From: Sipunculus nudus
Lineage: Eukaryota > Annelida > Sipuncula > Golfingiida > Sipunculidae
Assembly (NCBI GenBank): GCA_026874595.1
Contig: JAPPUL010000095.1
Location: 1,488,001 to 1,552,000 of the forward strand
Reading direction: 5' to 3'
Length of the DNA stretch: 64,000 nt
Shown: in pieces, positions 19,409 to 28,279 of the stretch
Position numbering within the stretch: the stretch's first letter is position 1
Layout: each line of letters starts with the position of its first letter
Translations under genes and position numbers: made by a program
Notes under the pieces: model-generated
What the model saw: only the letters and a program-made list of their open reading frames with translations
What the model was told of the DNA's origin: nothing
The model's database searches: none

Positions 19409-19510
19409 TTATTTATAAACTAGATAAAGTAATAAAAGATTGTTGAGAGAATAAGTGTTGAGAGAAAAAAATAAATAAATAACAATATATATATATTATA
19501 TTTATTAAGT

Positions 19511-19524
19511 TAGGTTATAACCTA
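19511..19524. promoter_or_regulatory. 14-bp perfect palindrome before lipoprotein-cytochrome pair
   Basis: TAGGTTATAACCTA reads identically on both strands and lies 28 bp before the lipoprotein ATG, just upstream of its AGGAG site. Such a position fits a repressor operator; no cognate regulator is identified. A GTTGAGAGAA decamer is also repeated upstream (about 19441 and 19458). Confidence 0.4.
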
Positions 19525-19552
19525 TGTAAAATAAAACAGTAGGAGAAATGAA

Positions 19553-20482
19553 ATGAAAAAACGAAATAGGGTTGTGGGGATAGTTCTAACTATGTTATTA
19601 GTAAGTGTAGGGATAATATTTGGGTCATGTTCGAAAAACACTAAATATACTCATTTAAAGAAGAGTAAAAAGGACATAGCGTTTCTACAAGACGAGCATT
19701 GGAACAAGGGAAAAGGAGAATATCAAAGGTATAATGGGAATGTGAAATGGTATGGAGCAGGCCGTAAATTATTAGATAGTATGACAGTTCTTGTGAAGGA
19801 GCCATGGAGGATGGGCAAGAATGTTAAAACGACGGCAAAAGAGATGAATTCAGCAGTGCTCAAGTTTTCTACGTATGATCAGTTTAGAACAGGAACATAT
19901 AATTACTCGTTCAAATCGGATATATTTTTTGATATAGACAATGGGAACGTATTGAAGTATACAATGGGGAGTCAGGATGGGTGTGGTAATAACTTCATGA
20001 TATATGAGAGGGTACGAGATCAGGTAGGGATGTTCACCTGGTTTTCGTATTGGAACAATCATGGTACAATAGTATTAAAGAAGCCAACAGATGAATTCGA
20101 CACATTTTACGATGCGCTACCGGTATACGTAAGGTTTCGTTTGGGAGAAAGTAGTTACAAAATAAATATGGTACAAACCCTGCTTGGGAATCATCCTCCG
20201 GGGACATCGAAGCTATCGCAAGAATCAATAAGTAAAGATTATCCAAAAGTACAAGAAGCAAATGTAACTAATAAATCGACTGAATATAAAGGGAAAGAAG
20301 CGATAGAGGTAAGTGTAAGCTATGGTGATAAAAAGAATGTGTATATATTGGACAAGTCGTTTCCGCACACACTGTTAAGCCAGAAGGAGAAATTTAGTAA
20401 AGAACTTAAGTACACGGAATTTTTTCCGTACTGGACTCCAGAAAATCGTGGTAAACAGGCAGACTATATGTTTAAGAACTAA
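19553..20482 (+). CDS. Predicted lipoprotein next to cytochrome
   Basis: 309 aa, family not recognised. It starts with a basic signal, a hydrophobic stretch and a lipobox ending FGSC (Cys26), so it should be lipid-anchored. The mature part is rich in aromatic beta-forming stretches (YNYSFKSDIFFDID, FDTFYDALPVYVRF, KEAIEVSVSYGDKKNVYIL), with a single Cys in SQDGCGNNF. The overall look resembles beta-sandwich lipoproteins of the LolA/LppX kind or DUF1571, but this is only a resemblance. The pentaheme cytochrome follows after 53 bp with its own ribosome site, so the pair probably forms an operon and may work together at the cell surface or in the periplasm. A palindromic site precedes it. Confidence 0.75.
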   Translation: MKKRNRVVGIVLTMLLVSVGIIFGSCSKNTKYTHLKKSKKDIAFLQDEHWNKGKGEYQRYNGNVKWYGAGRKLLDSMTVLVKEPWRMGKNVKTTAKEMNSAVLKFSTYDQFRTGTYNYSFKSDIFFDIDNGNVLKYTMGSQDGCGNNFMIYERVRDQVGMFTWFSYWNNHGTIVLKKPTDEFDTFYDALPVYVRFRLGESSYKINMVQTLLGNHPPGTSKLSQESISKDYPKVQEANVTNKSTEYKGKEAIEVSVSYGDKKNVYILDKSFPHTLLSQKEKFSKELKYTEFFPYWTPENRGKQADYMFKN

Positions 20483-20535
20483 CTAAGTTTTCAAAATAGT
20501 TACGTGGTGCTGTAGTGTAGGAAAGGGATGAAGGC

Positions 20536-21960
20536 ATGAAAAGATTGAAAAGGTTTGGTTTATTTTTGTTTGGGGCTGTAATAATACTTGGAGTAGCGTA
20601 CTGGTATACATTTGCTCGAGAGGTACGTCTTGAAGATAGGTTTGACAAGGCAACACAAAGGTATGCCTTTGTGTTGCCGGAAGTGAAGAGGGTGAAAGGG
20701 CTTGCAGGGTATAAGGCGGAGAATTGCAAAGCGTGTCACACGAAAGAGTATGAAGAATGGAAGGAGTCGACACATTCTAATGCGCTTAGTGACATACAAT
20801 TCCAAGCAGAGCTAACAAAAGAGAGTTCTCCGAAGTGGGTATGTTTAAATTGTCATATTCCTATCCAAAACCAGCGAGAATATGTACTAAAAGGGTTTAA
20901 AGCAGGGTTTGCAGGGGGGAATATCTACCTGCCGCTGAAGGATGAGAATCCAAGATTTGATGTAAAAATGCAAAAGGAAGCGATAACTTGCGCGGTGTGC
21001 CATGTGCGGACCCAAGGGGATGGGGAAGGGTATATAATAGGGCCATACGGAAGTAAGAAAGCACCACATCCGGTAAAGAAGGACAAAAGGTTTCTGCAGG
21101 AGATATGCTATAGATGCCATAGTCCGAAGGGTGTAGGGATAACTGAGAATTTAGTATGCTGGTTTAAAACGAAAGAAGAGCTTGCTTTGGGTCAAAAGTC
21201 TTTAGTAAATATTTATGGAAGCGAACAAAGCTGTGTTAGTTGTCATATGCCGGAGGAGAAAAGGCTATTAGTCCCCTTCATGAAAAACTTAAAGCCAAGA
21301 AAGGCAAGACAACACAACTGGGTAGGAGGAGGGATACCAAAATGGTATCACAGTTACGATAATTTGCTTAAAAGGGGCTATAAATCTGCACTTCGTGTAA
21401 AAGTATCTGATATAAATCATGAGGGAGAGGAGATAAAACTTAAGGTATTGCTAAAGAACGAGAACGCAGGTCATTACTTGCCAACAGCAGATCCAGAAAG
21501 GATGATATTAGTATATGCAAAACTTCTTGATGCAAGTAATAAAGAGCTTTATAAGGCAGAATATAAGATATGGCAACATTGGGAGTGGTCACCGGCAAGA
21601 AAGGTATCTGACAATAGGCTTAGGCAAGGAGAGGTACGGGAATGGGAACCAAGTTTAAAGCTAGAAAGAGCGAAATCAGGGCAAGAAGGGTTTAAGATAC
21701 AAATAAAAGCAATCCACGTTAGGTTGTCGAGTAAGAATGCAAAACATATGATGGAAGCGAAGGGAGTAAATGAAAAGCATTTTCCGAAGGGACAATATTA
21801 CGTTGAAAATGCAATAAATTATTATCCTATGGCAAGCTATGTATATATGGAAGAGATAGATTTAAAAAGTGGAAAAAGTAAGAAGGTGTACACGATGGAA
21901 GAGTTAATAGAGCTTTCAAAAAAAGAGAAAGGGAAGCCGCTGTCAGAACGTGAATATTAA
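20536..21960 (+). CDS. Membrane-anchored pentaheme c-type cytochrome
   Basis: 474 aa. Residues 7-25 form a hydrophobic anchor or uncleaved signal. Five CxxCH heme-c sites are visible at C64, C103, C152, C191 and C233, the first in a cytochrome c554-like context (CKACHTKEYEEWKESTHSNAL). Residues after about 250 lack heme sites and look like a beta-rich domain (HEGEEIKLKVLLKNENAGHYLPT). The protein should face the periplasm and relay electrons, possibly to or from the upstream lipoprotein partner. With dsrA in the same region, a role in anaerobic respiration is likely, but donor and acceptor are unknown. Its end overlaps convergent mnmA by 4 bp. Confidence 0.9.
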   Translation: MKRLKRFGLFLFGAVIILGVAYWYTFAREVRLEDRFDKATQRYAFVLPEVKRVKGLAGYKAENCKACHTKEYEEWKESTHSNALSDIQFQAELTKESSPKWVCLNCHIPIQNQREYVLKGFKAGFAGGNIYLPLKDENPRFDVKMQKEAITCAVCHVRTQGDGEGYIIGPYGSKKAPHPVKKDKRFLQEICYRCHSPKGVGITENLVCWFKTKEELALGQKSLVNIYGSEQSCVSCHMPEEKRLLVPFMKNLKPRKARQHNWVGGGIPKWYHSYDNLLKRGYKSALRVKVSDINHEGEEIKLKVLLKNENAGHYLPTADPERMILVYAKLLDASNKELYKAEYKIWQHWEWSPARKVSDNRLRQGEVREWEPSLKLERAKSGQEGFKIQIKAIHVRLSSKNAKHMMEAKGVNEKHFPKGQYYVENAINYYPMASYVYMEEIDLKSGKSKKVYTMEELIELSKKEKGKPLSEREY

Positions 21961-23021
21961 AAAGGGTTATCAATAATACCGGAGAAAGCGACTTTATCAT
22001 TAATATAGCCGACTGCGCCCTGGCCTGGTGTAATAGCAAGTACTTGTTCTTTAAAAGACAAGGTAGCCGAGTGGCTATTAAAATTAGCGAACGTAGCATC
22101 TTGTCCTTTATGCATGTATCTGACTTTAACATTAAAAGTAGTGCTTCTGATATCATGAGGTGCCAAATCCAAAAGCCAGTTTAAAGAAGACATATTAAGA
22201 TTGGAGTGAAAAGGTTTATCCCCGATGGTAATATTATTAGTAACGGGGTTAATATGAGTAACATAAGCAGGTTTCCCGATAGATACATTTAAGCCCTTTC
22301 GTTGTCCGATAGTATAAAAAGGGATACCGTCATGCTTACCCAAGATATTATTATTTTGGTCTATTATGTTGCCGGGTTTAATATATCTATTAGAATCATA
22401 TTGTTTAATAAAGTCTTTGTAACTGTCCTTATGAACGAAACACATTTCTTGACTTTCTTTTTTATTAGCAATATGATGAATATCTAGTGATTTTAAGAAT
22501 TCAATATTCTGTTTTTTAGTGGTCTTACCGAGCGGGAATAAACAACGTTGTAAAGTAGTTATATCAAGCCGGCTTAAGAAGTAAGATTGGTCTTTAAGAG
22601 AGTCAATACCCTTTTTTAAAACGGTGATATTGCTTTTGTTGTTTTCAATAACGGCGTAATGGCCGGTAGCGATATAGTTATAACCCAGAGTAGATGCAAA
22701 GTCAAAGATAGAATTAAACTTAACAACAGCATTACAAGTTAAACAAGCATTAGGAGTCTTCCCGTCTAAATATTGGTTTACAAAGTAGTCAATAACTTTT
22801 TGCTTAAAAAGCTCTTGCGTGTCAATGATGTAATGCTTAATATTGAATTGGGAACAAATATCTTTAGCATCACTAATTCCATCTTTAAGCAAAGAACATT
22901 TAGAATGTTCCTTGGAGTAGTTTTTCATAGTGATGGCAATAACGTCATGTCCTTTAATCTTCAAACGTAGTAAAGCGGAGGTACTATCAATGCCTCCAGA
23001 TAAAGCGACAGCAATTCTCAT
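21957..23021 (-). CDS. mnmA: tRNA-specific 2-thiouridylase MnmA
   Basis: 354 aa. It puts sulfur at C2 of wobble U34 in tRNA-Lys, -Glu and -Gln. The PP-loop ALSGGIDSTSAL starts the protein. The catalytic Cys pair appears as TPNACLTCNAVVKF and EMCFVHKDSY. Central and C-terminal barrels show FYTIGQRKGLNVSIGKPAYV and ITPGQGAVGY. The PP-loop reads SGGIDS where SGGVDS is most common. It stands alone on the minus strand, converging on the cytochrome and divergent from glnE. Its promoter interval contains a 13-bp tandem repeat and no clear Shine-Dalgarno. Confidence 0.97.
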   Translation of the reverse strand: MRIAVALSGGIDSTSALLRLKIKGHDVIAITMKNYSKEHSKCSLLKDGISDAKDICSQFNIKHYIIDTQELFKQKVIDYFVNQYLDGKTPNACLTCNAVVKFNSIFDFASTLGYNYIATGHYAVIENNKSNITVLKKGIDSLKDQSYFLSRLDITTLQRCLFPLGKTTKKQNIEFLKSLDIHHIANKKESQEMCFVHKDSYKDFIKQYDSNRYIKPGNIIDQNNNILGKHDGIPFYTIGQRKGLNVSIGKPAYVTHINPVTNNITIGDKPFHSNLNMSSLNWLLDLAPHDIRSTTFNVKVRYMHKGQDATFANFNSHSATLSFKEQVLAITPGQGAVGYINDKVAFSGIIDNPF

Positions 23022-23027
23022 AATGTT

Positions 23028-23079
23028 CTAAAATAGTTCTATAAAATAGCTTTATAAAATAGCTTTATAAAATAGCTTT
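23028..23079. repeat. 13-bp tandem repeat in mnmA 5' region
   Basis: Three exact ATAAAATAGCTTT units (23041-23079) follow one degenerate unit (23028-23040), ending a few bases upstream of the mnmA start. The repeat lies within its 5' leader, so copy number would change leader length. Farther out, AGTGAT and ATCACT (23113-23141) flank a T/A-only core between the divergent mnmA and glnE genes. Confidence 0.85.
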
Positions 23080-23269
23080 ATAAAAAGATGTATAAAAGAT
23101 TAAAAATAAAAGAGTGATTATATTTATATATATATATCACTACATTAATAGCAGTGATAAGTAAAATAATTATAATCCACCTAAATCATACAATAAATAA
23201 TACAAATGAAAAGCTAAAAAGATAACAGATATAAATAAATAAAAATAAAAAAAAATAGATAAGAAAAAG

Positions 23270-26200
23270 GTGATGTTAAAAGGTAATGAGTCCCAAAAGA
23301 TACCATTCGAAAGAGTGCTTAAGCTATTAAAAGAGGATGACGAGCTAATCGGGGAGGAGGAGGAAGGATTTGCTAAACTAGTAAAAACTAGGTTTGTAGG
23401 GCTGGGTTTGGAAGAAGGGGAAAAAGAAGGGCAAGAACGTATTATAATGGAGCTAAACAAGTGGCTAAGTTTTTTTGGCAGCAGGGGGGATGGAGTAATT
23501 CTACTTAGCAAATGTTATGGGAAGGTAGAAGATAAGGAATGGTTCGTGGCATTATTTTTGCGTTCATCAATCTTCCGAGAATGCTTAAAAAATATCTTAT
23601 CCTATCCCTACCTGTGCCGGATATTGTTTGAAGAGATAAAAATACTAAAACGAGTATTTGAAAATAGCTTTATAGATGAGATATCAAAGAATGTAAATAT
23701 GCTTAAAGAGGGACTAAACGGTGCAATAGGTTTTCTAAAAGAGGATAAAAAGAAACTCTTAAAAGAGCTCTATAAACATGTAGGAATAGAGGGGGAGAAG
23801 GAGGATGGGGGGGATGGGGGAGAAGATGAGTTACTAGAACGACTTGATTTTAGTAGACTAAGTAGTTTTAAGAGAGTACAAATATTACGAATAGGCAGCT
23901 TGAAGAGTATGGGAGTCTATAATATAGAGGATGTAGGGAAAAGGCTTAGTGAAGTTGGAGATTTAATATTAGGCAAGGTCTTAGAACGCGAGCGAAAGAT
24001 ATTAGAAAGACGTTTTGGAAGCCAAGAAAGGATAGCAATTGCGGTCATAGGGCTTAATAACTACGGATTACATAAACTAACCTACACAGATAGATATGAC
24101 ATTTTATTCGTATATGAAAATGGAGTAAAAGGGGTATTAGGAGGGGCTGAATGGAGGAGAGGTCAAAAGTTTAAGGATGCGGTTATAGAGGGTGTAATAG
24201 ATTTTCTAATGCCGAAGGGGATGGAGTCATTATACAATCTTAATTATCATAAAAGATCAAAAAGAAGCCCTTATCCATTAAGCCAAACAACAAAAGAATA
24301 TATAGACTATATAGAGAATGAAAATATAGTACACAGATACGAATTAATAAACATGCGCTACATAGCAGGGGATAAAGGGGTTGGAATATATTTCATAAAT
24401 GAGTTAAAACGCCTAGTGTATAGAAAATACTTATCGACAGAAGAGGTAAAAGAGCATGAGCGACTTATAGGAAGTATATTTAAATCATTTACAAAAAAGC
24501 CTATAAAGACAATAGATAAGACAATAAACTTATTATGTATGCTATACGGCAATGGAGAAGGAGAAGGTAAAGAGAATGTAAGATGCAGTTTGGAAGAGCT
24601 AGTAGGACATGGATTTATGAGCAAAGCGGAGTGTGAGCAAATAGGAGCTAGTTATATGTTTTTGAAGGAGTTAAAATACCAGAGAGAATTATATGATTAT
24701 AAAGATTGGAGCTACTTTTTTACAAATCTAAATAAAATAAAAGACAACAAACTAAACATATTCACATTACTGTTATCCGAAGGTCTTGTAAGGGTGAATG
24801 ATTTGGGTTCAAAAGACCTAGAGAGAGCGCTAAGAGAACTATTTAACGAAGTTATATTTAGGACAGAGGATATATTCAGAAAGTACATAAAAGTGTTTGT
24901 AGATAAGCGTAGTTATCTAATGACCTTATTGTACCTACGAGAAGATGGCAGTGAATATGGGATGGAAGGTTTTTTGAAAGAGCTAGGTTTTGAGGATGCA
25001 GGGAATGCGATAAGGAGTATAAGAGAAATAAGTAAAGTCCAACAGCTTGGAAAAGATAAGTATGTAGACACATTAATATTACTATTTGAGCTTGTGGAAA
25101 AGGAAAAAAGTTTTAGAATCAATATAGATAAGATACTGTTTTACTTTTTGAAGCTGTTGGAATGCTACGGTATATTAGATAGTTTATTTAGGTTATTTAT
25201 AGAGTATCCAAAACTATTATTGCGTCTAACAAGTATCTTTTCAAAGAGTATATTTTTAAGCGAACTTCTAATAAGCCACCCTCAATATTTAGAAGAGGTT
25301 GGAGATGATGTATTTGTAAATATAAAACCGACAAAAATGCTATTAGAAGAAGAGTTTAAATGCTTTAGACTTGAAAATAGTTTTAACGATGCAATAATAG
25401 AATTAAAAGCGTACGAAAGTTTACGACTAGGACTTCAGCAGTTATTAAATCTTGAAGTAGAAGAGCAAGGCAAACGGCTTACGGTGCTAGCAGAGTTTAT
25501 ATTGTTGAAGAGCTTTACTTATTATCATGTAGAATCGAGTAAGAAGTTAGGTTATAAGAGCGAAGAATACGGGATTGTGATGCTTGGTAAGCTTGGCGGG
25601 AGGGACATGAGTTTTGGTTCGGATCTGGATATATATTTAGTATACAATGAGCGAGAGGAGATAAGGGGGGGTTATGATAGTAATATGTTTTATAAAGTGG
25701 TATTAAATGCTTTGAGTAGTTTTTTCACTAAAGCGATATCCTACGGAGGTTTATATGAACTAGACCTGAAACTCAGGCCAGAGGGACGCAATGCGCCAAT
25801 AACGGTAAGCTATAAGAAGTTAAAAGATTATCTTTTGGAAGGAAGAGCTAATAAAGAGCGGGTATGGGAGCGTTTGTTATATACAAAGGCACGGATTTAC
25901 TCACCAAATGTAGGGTTTAAAGAGGCACTAGAAGTTCTTATAAGAGATTTTGTATTGTCTTGTGATGGTGTAAAAGGAGAATCAGAAGATATTAGAAAAG
26001 AAGTGGTTATGATGCGGGAGCGGATATCAAAAAATGCTTTAAAGAAAGGCAAGGGAGGCAGAAGATATTTATTTAAGAAGGGGCGGGGTGGACTGCTTGA
26101 TATAGAATTCTTGGTTGAATATCTTATATTACGCATGGGGAATATGGCTTATTTACCAAACAATACATATAAGAGTCTTAAAAAGCAATATAAGGAAGGC

Positions 26201-26452
26201 TTAATAAGGAAAGAGGATTATAAAGTGCTTTTAGAAGGATTAAAGTTTTACAGGGAGCTTGAAGGGCTATTAAGGATAGAAGAGAATATGGCGATAGAGG
26301 ATTTGTCTTATGAGGATGGGAAAAAAATATTGGAACTATCCTATTGTTTTAATTTTAAGAATGCTAATGATTTTATATGCTATTACAATGATAATATGGC
26401 TAAAGTAGCAAAGGTTTTTGATGACTATTTATGTAAAAATAAGTTATATTAA
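23270..26452 (+). CDS. glnE: Glutamine synthetase adenylyltransferase, degenerate N-terminal domain
   Basis: 1060 aa. GlnE has two nucleotidyltransferase domains: the N-terminal one normally removes AMP from glutamine synthetase, the C-terminal one adds it. The C-terminal domain is intact: GKLGGRDMSFGSDLDIYLVY (D785, D787) and ELDLKLRPEGRNAPITVS. In the N-terminal domain the aligned site is TYTDRYDILFVY, so the first Asp of D-x-D is Arg275 (codon AGA, 24092-24094) and only D277 remains. The D-x-R-L-R-P segment is NLNYHKRSKRSP, losing the third Asp. The conserved RYELINMRYIAGD keeps the family identity. An acidic insert lies at about 172-190. Start is GTG 23270 or ATG 23273. No glnA or glnB is nearby. 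Confidence 0.9.
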   Translation: MMLKGNESQKIPFERVLKLLKEDDELIGEEEEGFAKLVKTRFVGLGLEEGEKEGQERIIMELNKWLSFFGSRGDGVILLSKCYGKVEDKEWFVALFLRSSIFRECLKNILSYPYLCRILFEEIKILKRVFENSFIDEISKNVNMLKEGLNGAIGFLKEDKKKLLKELYKHVGIEGEKEDGGDGGEDELLERLDFSRLSSFKRVQILRIGSLKSMGVYNIEDVGKRLSEVGDLILGKVLERERKILERRFGSQERIAIAVIGLNNYGLHKLTYTDRYDILFVYENGVKGVLGGAEWRRGQKFKDAVIEGVIDFLMPKGMESLYNLNYHKRSKRSPYPLSQTTKEYIDYIENENIVHRYELINMRYIAGDKGVGIYFINELKRLVYRKYLSTEEVKEHERLIGSIFKSFTKKPIKTIDKTINLLCMLYGNGEGEGKENVRCSLEELVGHGFMSKAECEQIGASYMFLKELKYQRELYDYKDWSYFFTNLNKIKDNKLNIFTLLLSEGLVRVNDLGSKDLERALRELFNEVIFRTEDIFRKYIKVFVDKRSYLMTLLYLREDGSEYGMEGFLKELGFEDAGNAIRSIREISKVQQLGKDKYVDTLILLFELVEKEKSFRINIDKILFYFLKLLECYGILDSLFRLFIEYPKLLLRLTSIFSKSIFLSELLISHPQYLEEVGDDVFVNIKPTKMLLEEEFKCFRLENSFNDAIIELKAYESLRLGLQQLLNLEVEEQGKRLTVLAEFILLKSFTYYHVESSKKLGYKSEEYGIVMLGKLGGRDMSFGSDLDIYLVYNEREEIRGGYDSNMFYKVVLNALSSFFTKAISYGGLYELDLKLRPEGRNAPITVSYKKLKDYLLEGRANKERVWERLLYTKARIYSPNVGFKEALEVLIRDFVLSCDGVKGESEDIRKEVVMMRERISKNALKKGKGGRRYLFKKGRGGLLDIEFLVEYLILRMGNMAYLPNNTYKSLKKQYKEGLIRKEDYKVLLEGLKFYRELEGLLRIEENMAIEDLSYEDGKKILELSYCFNFKNANDFICYYNDNMAKVAKVFDDYLCKNKLY

Positions 26453-26719
26453 AGAGGCGCTATATTAGTATAAAGAATAAAGACAAGTAATTGCTTCCCT
26501 ATATTAGGTAAGAAAATAGATATCCAATATAAAGGATTAGATTTGGATTGCTCAAGAAGTATGCGAGCATAAAGTAAAGAGTATTTATATGGATATATAA
26601 AACGGAAAATAGTTATTATGTTGCTTAAGGGGCATTGAAAAAAAAAGATATACTAAAGATTAGAACTAGATGTATTTAGCGTAAATAATATTTGATAATA
26701 TTGATTGAGGGAATAGAGT

Positions 26720-27946
26720 ATGGATCTTAGATATGTAAACCCTTTTGTATCATCAGCAATAAGCATAATAGAAGACGTGGTAGGAATAAATGCTATAAAG
26801 AAAAATATATACCTATCATATGGAAAAGAGAGCGTAGGAGGGGTTAGCATATTCTTTACGTTAATAGGGGATGTAGAAGGGCAGATAATATTTGACCTGC
26901 CGGAGGGGATGACAACAAAGCTAGCAGAAAACATGATAGGGATAGGCTTTAGTGAAGATGCTATAAAAGACACAAAGGCTAAAGAGATTTTAAAATCGGC
27001 AATAATAGAACTTGGTAATATGATAGCAGGGACAGCGATTACTCGCCTTGAGGAACAAAGTTATAATTGTAATATAAGTGCACCGGTGGTATATGTAGGG
27101 TCAAAAGCGCAGTTAACCAGAGAAAATATAAATACAATAGTAATAGAGATGGACACACAGTTAGGCACGTTTTCGATTAACTTAGCAGCAAGGAATGGTT
27201 CTGAGTGGGGCACAGCAGGGACATTATCTTTACTATTAGTTAGTATTCCAAAGAGTTTTTGCTACAGTGCGGTACATGAGTTTATACCGAAAGGAGTAAA
27301 GGTGTTCACAACGGAGGATATAAAATATGTAAACGAGTATAAAGTTGATGTATTGTGCTTAGATGTAGATATAGGCACCTATTCGTTAGAAAAGAAGCTA
27401 GAGGGTATATATAGTAATAGTAAACATAAGGGGATAAAGGTGGTGGGCTATTCAGCAATAGATGATGAGTATCGTGATGATTTACTATTATCCTACGGAG
27501 TAGTAGATATAATATCAAAAAGTGGCCAACACGCTGAATTTGTAGAGGGAATGAACAATGCCTTTAACAGGATAGGGATAGGCTTTACCAAGCGACGAAA
27601 GAATATATATGTAAATGTATATCCAAACGATAAGTTTAAGATAAATTTGATAGGGGATGTAGGCTATACGGAATTAATAAGAGGAGATATCGTAGAGCTT
27701 GGAACGACAGGGGTAGCATTTCGTCCACAAAGGGAGAAGTTAGAAGTATTTAGCTTAAAGGATGAATTTGAAAAGATCCAACTTAACTTACAGGGCAGAT
27801 TTGTACTGGTAAATGGAGTAGTCTCAAGTATAAAGGGAGATATAGTAATAATAAGGTTTACAGAGGTACGCAAAGCGTTTATAGATTTGATATCGGAAAT
27901 AATATATAGAAAGATATCAGTAGACCATGGAACAGATATATACTAA
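26720..27946 (+). CDS. CheX-type phosphatase fused to PilZ-like domain
   Basis: 408 aa. Residues 1-150 match CheX: the catalytic helix SAIIELGNMIAG carries S93, E97 and N100, with the conserved Pro at 122, as in CheC/CheX/FliY phosphatases that dephosphorylate CheY-P. Residues about 175-280 look like an alpha/beta receiver-type fold (VDVLCLDVDIGTY, GIKVVGYSAID, GVVDIISKS), probably a pseudo-receiver since the full acidic pocket is not seen. Residues 291-400 resemble PilZ (KRRKNIYVNV, RGDIVELGTTGVAF), which in PilZ proteins binds c-di-GMP. The usual RxxxR box is imperfect (KRRKN), so binding is uncertain. Implied role: chemotaxis or motility control linked to a second messenger. Confidence 0.75.
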   Translation: MDLRYVNPFVSSAISIIEDVVGINAIKKNIYLSYGKESVGGVSIFFTLIGDVEGQIIFDLPEGMTTKLAENMIGIGFSEDAIKDTKAKEILKSAIIELGNMIAGTAITRLEEQSYNCNISAPVVYVGSKAQLTRENINTIVIEMDTQLGTFSINLAARNGSEWGTAGTLSLLLVSIPKSFCYSAVHEFIPKGVKVFTTEDIKYVNEYKVDVLCLDVDIGTYSLEKKLEGIYSNSKHKGIKVVGYSAIDDEYRDDLLLSYGVVDIISKSGQHAEFVEGMNNAFNRIGIGFTKRRKNIYVNVYPNDKFKINLIGDVGYTELIRGDIVELGTTGVAFRPQREKLEVFSLKDEFEKIQLNLQGRFVLVNGVVSSIKGDIVIIRFTEVRKAFIDLISEIIYRKISVDHGTDIY

Positions 27947-27965
27947 AAAAAAAATAGGATTAAGG

Positions 27966-27994
27966 TTTACACGGGAAAGAAAGATTATTATACT
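27966..27994 (+). promoter_or_regulatory. Sigma-70-type promoter of leuA leader
   Basis: TTTACA at 27966-27971 and TATACT at 27989-27994 are separated by exactly 17 bp. Transcription near 28001 would give about 280 nt of leader before leuA. The -10 box continues as TATACTTAAG, the same ten bases as at the hppA promoter. Confidence 0.7.
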
Positions 27995-28071
27995 TAAGAT
28001 ACTGTTATTTAAGAAGGGATGGAAATACTATATAAGTAGTATTAAGAGGTGAGTTTAAGAGGTGAGAATGT

Positions 28072-28170
28072 ATGAAGGTTATGAATATAAACGTAATAAA
28101 ATCCGCACAAAAGGCATCTATAGTATGGTTTGAACTGCAGTTTCAAACGCCTACACTGCCCCTATGGTAG
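28072..28170 (+). CDS. Putative leuA leader peptide, 32 aa
   Basis: A 32-codon reading frame starts at ATG 28072 after a purine-rich site (GAGGTGAG), between the leuA promoter and leuA. Its C-terminal part reads SIVWFELQFQTPTLPLW, then TAG. It contains three Leu, of which two flank a Pro just before the stop, so it is not a classic Leu-run leader. Its codons overlap two hairpins, one covering the stop codon. Position, ribosome site and overlap with RNA structure suggest a translated regulatory leader controlling leuA. It could also be chance. I know of no annotated family for it. Confidence 0.45.
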   Translation: MKVMNINVIKSAQKASIVWFELQFQTPTLPLW

Positions 28171-28173
28171 GGG
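28128..28173 (+). promoter_or_regulatory. Two hairpins in leuA leader
   Basis: Hairpin A: GTTTGAA (28128-28134) pairs with TTCAAAC (28142-28148). Hairpin B: CCCCTA (28159-28164) pairs with TAGGGG (28168-28173), loop TGG, spanning the leader-peptide stop codon. No T-run follows B, so it is not a plain terminator. A third hairpin, CTCTAT/ATAGAG (28231-28246), lies closer to leuA, and its ATAGAGGGG could alternatively pair with CCCCTAT of B. The alternative pairing suggests attenuation or translation coupling, which is inference. Confidence 0.45.
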
Positions 28174-28279
28174 TAAAAAAATAAAATCCAAAATAATAAT
28201 AAAGTAAAGTAAATTAAAATAAATATGATGCTCTATGCACATAGAGGGGAGAGAGCTAATAAAAGTTAGAGGTATAATA

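Noticed and set aside
28159-28180. Rho-independent terminator before leuA
   Set aside because: The CCCCTA/TAGGGG hairpin is followed by A-rich, not T-rich, sequence on the plus strand, and on the minus strand the T-run precedes the stem.
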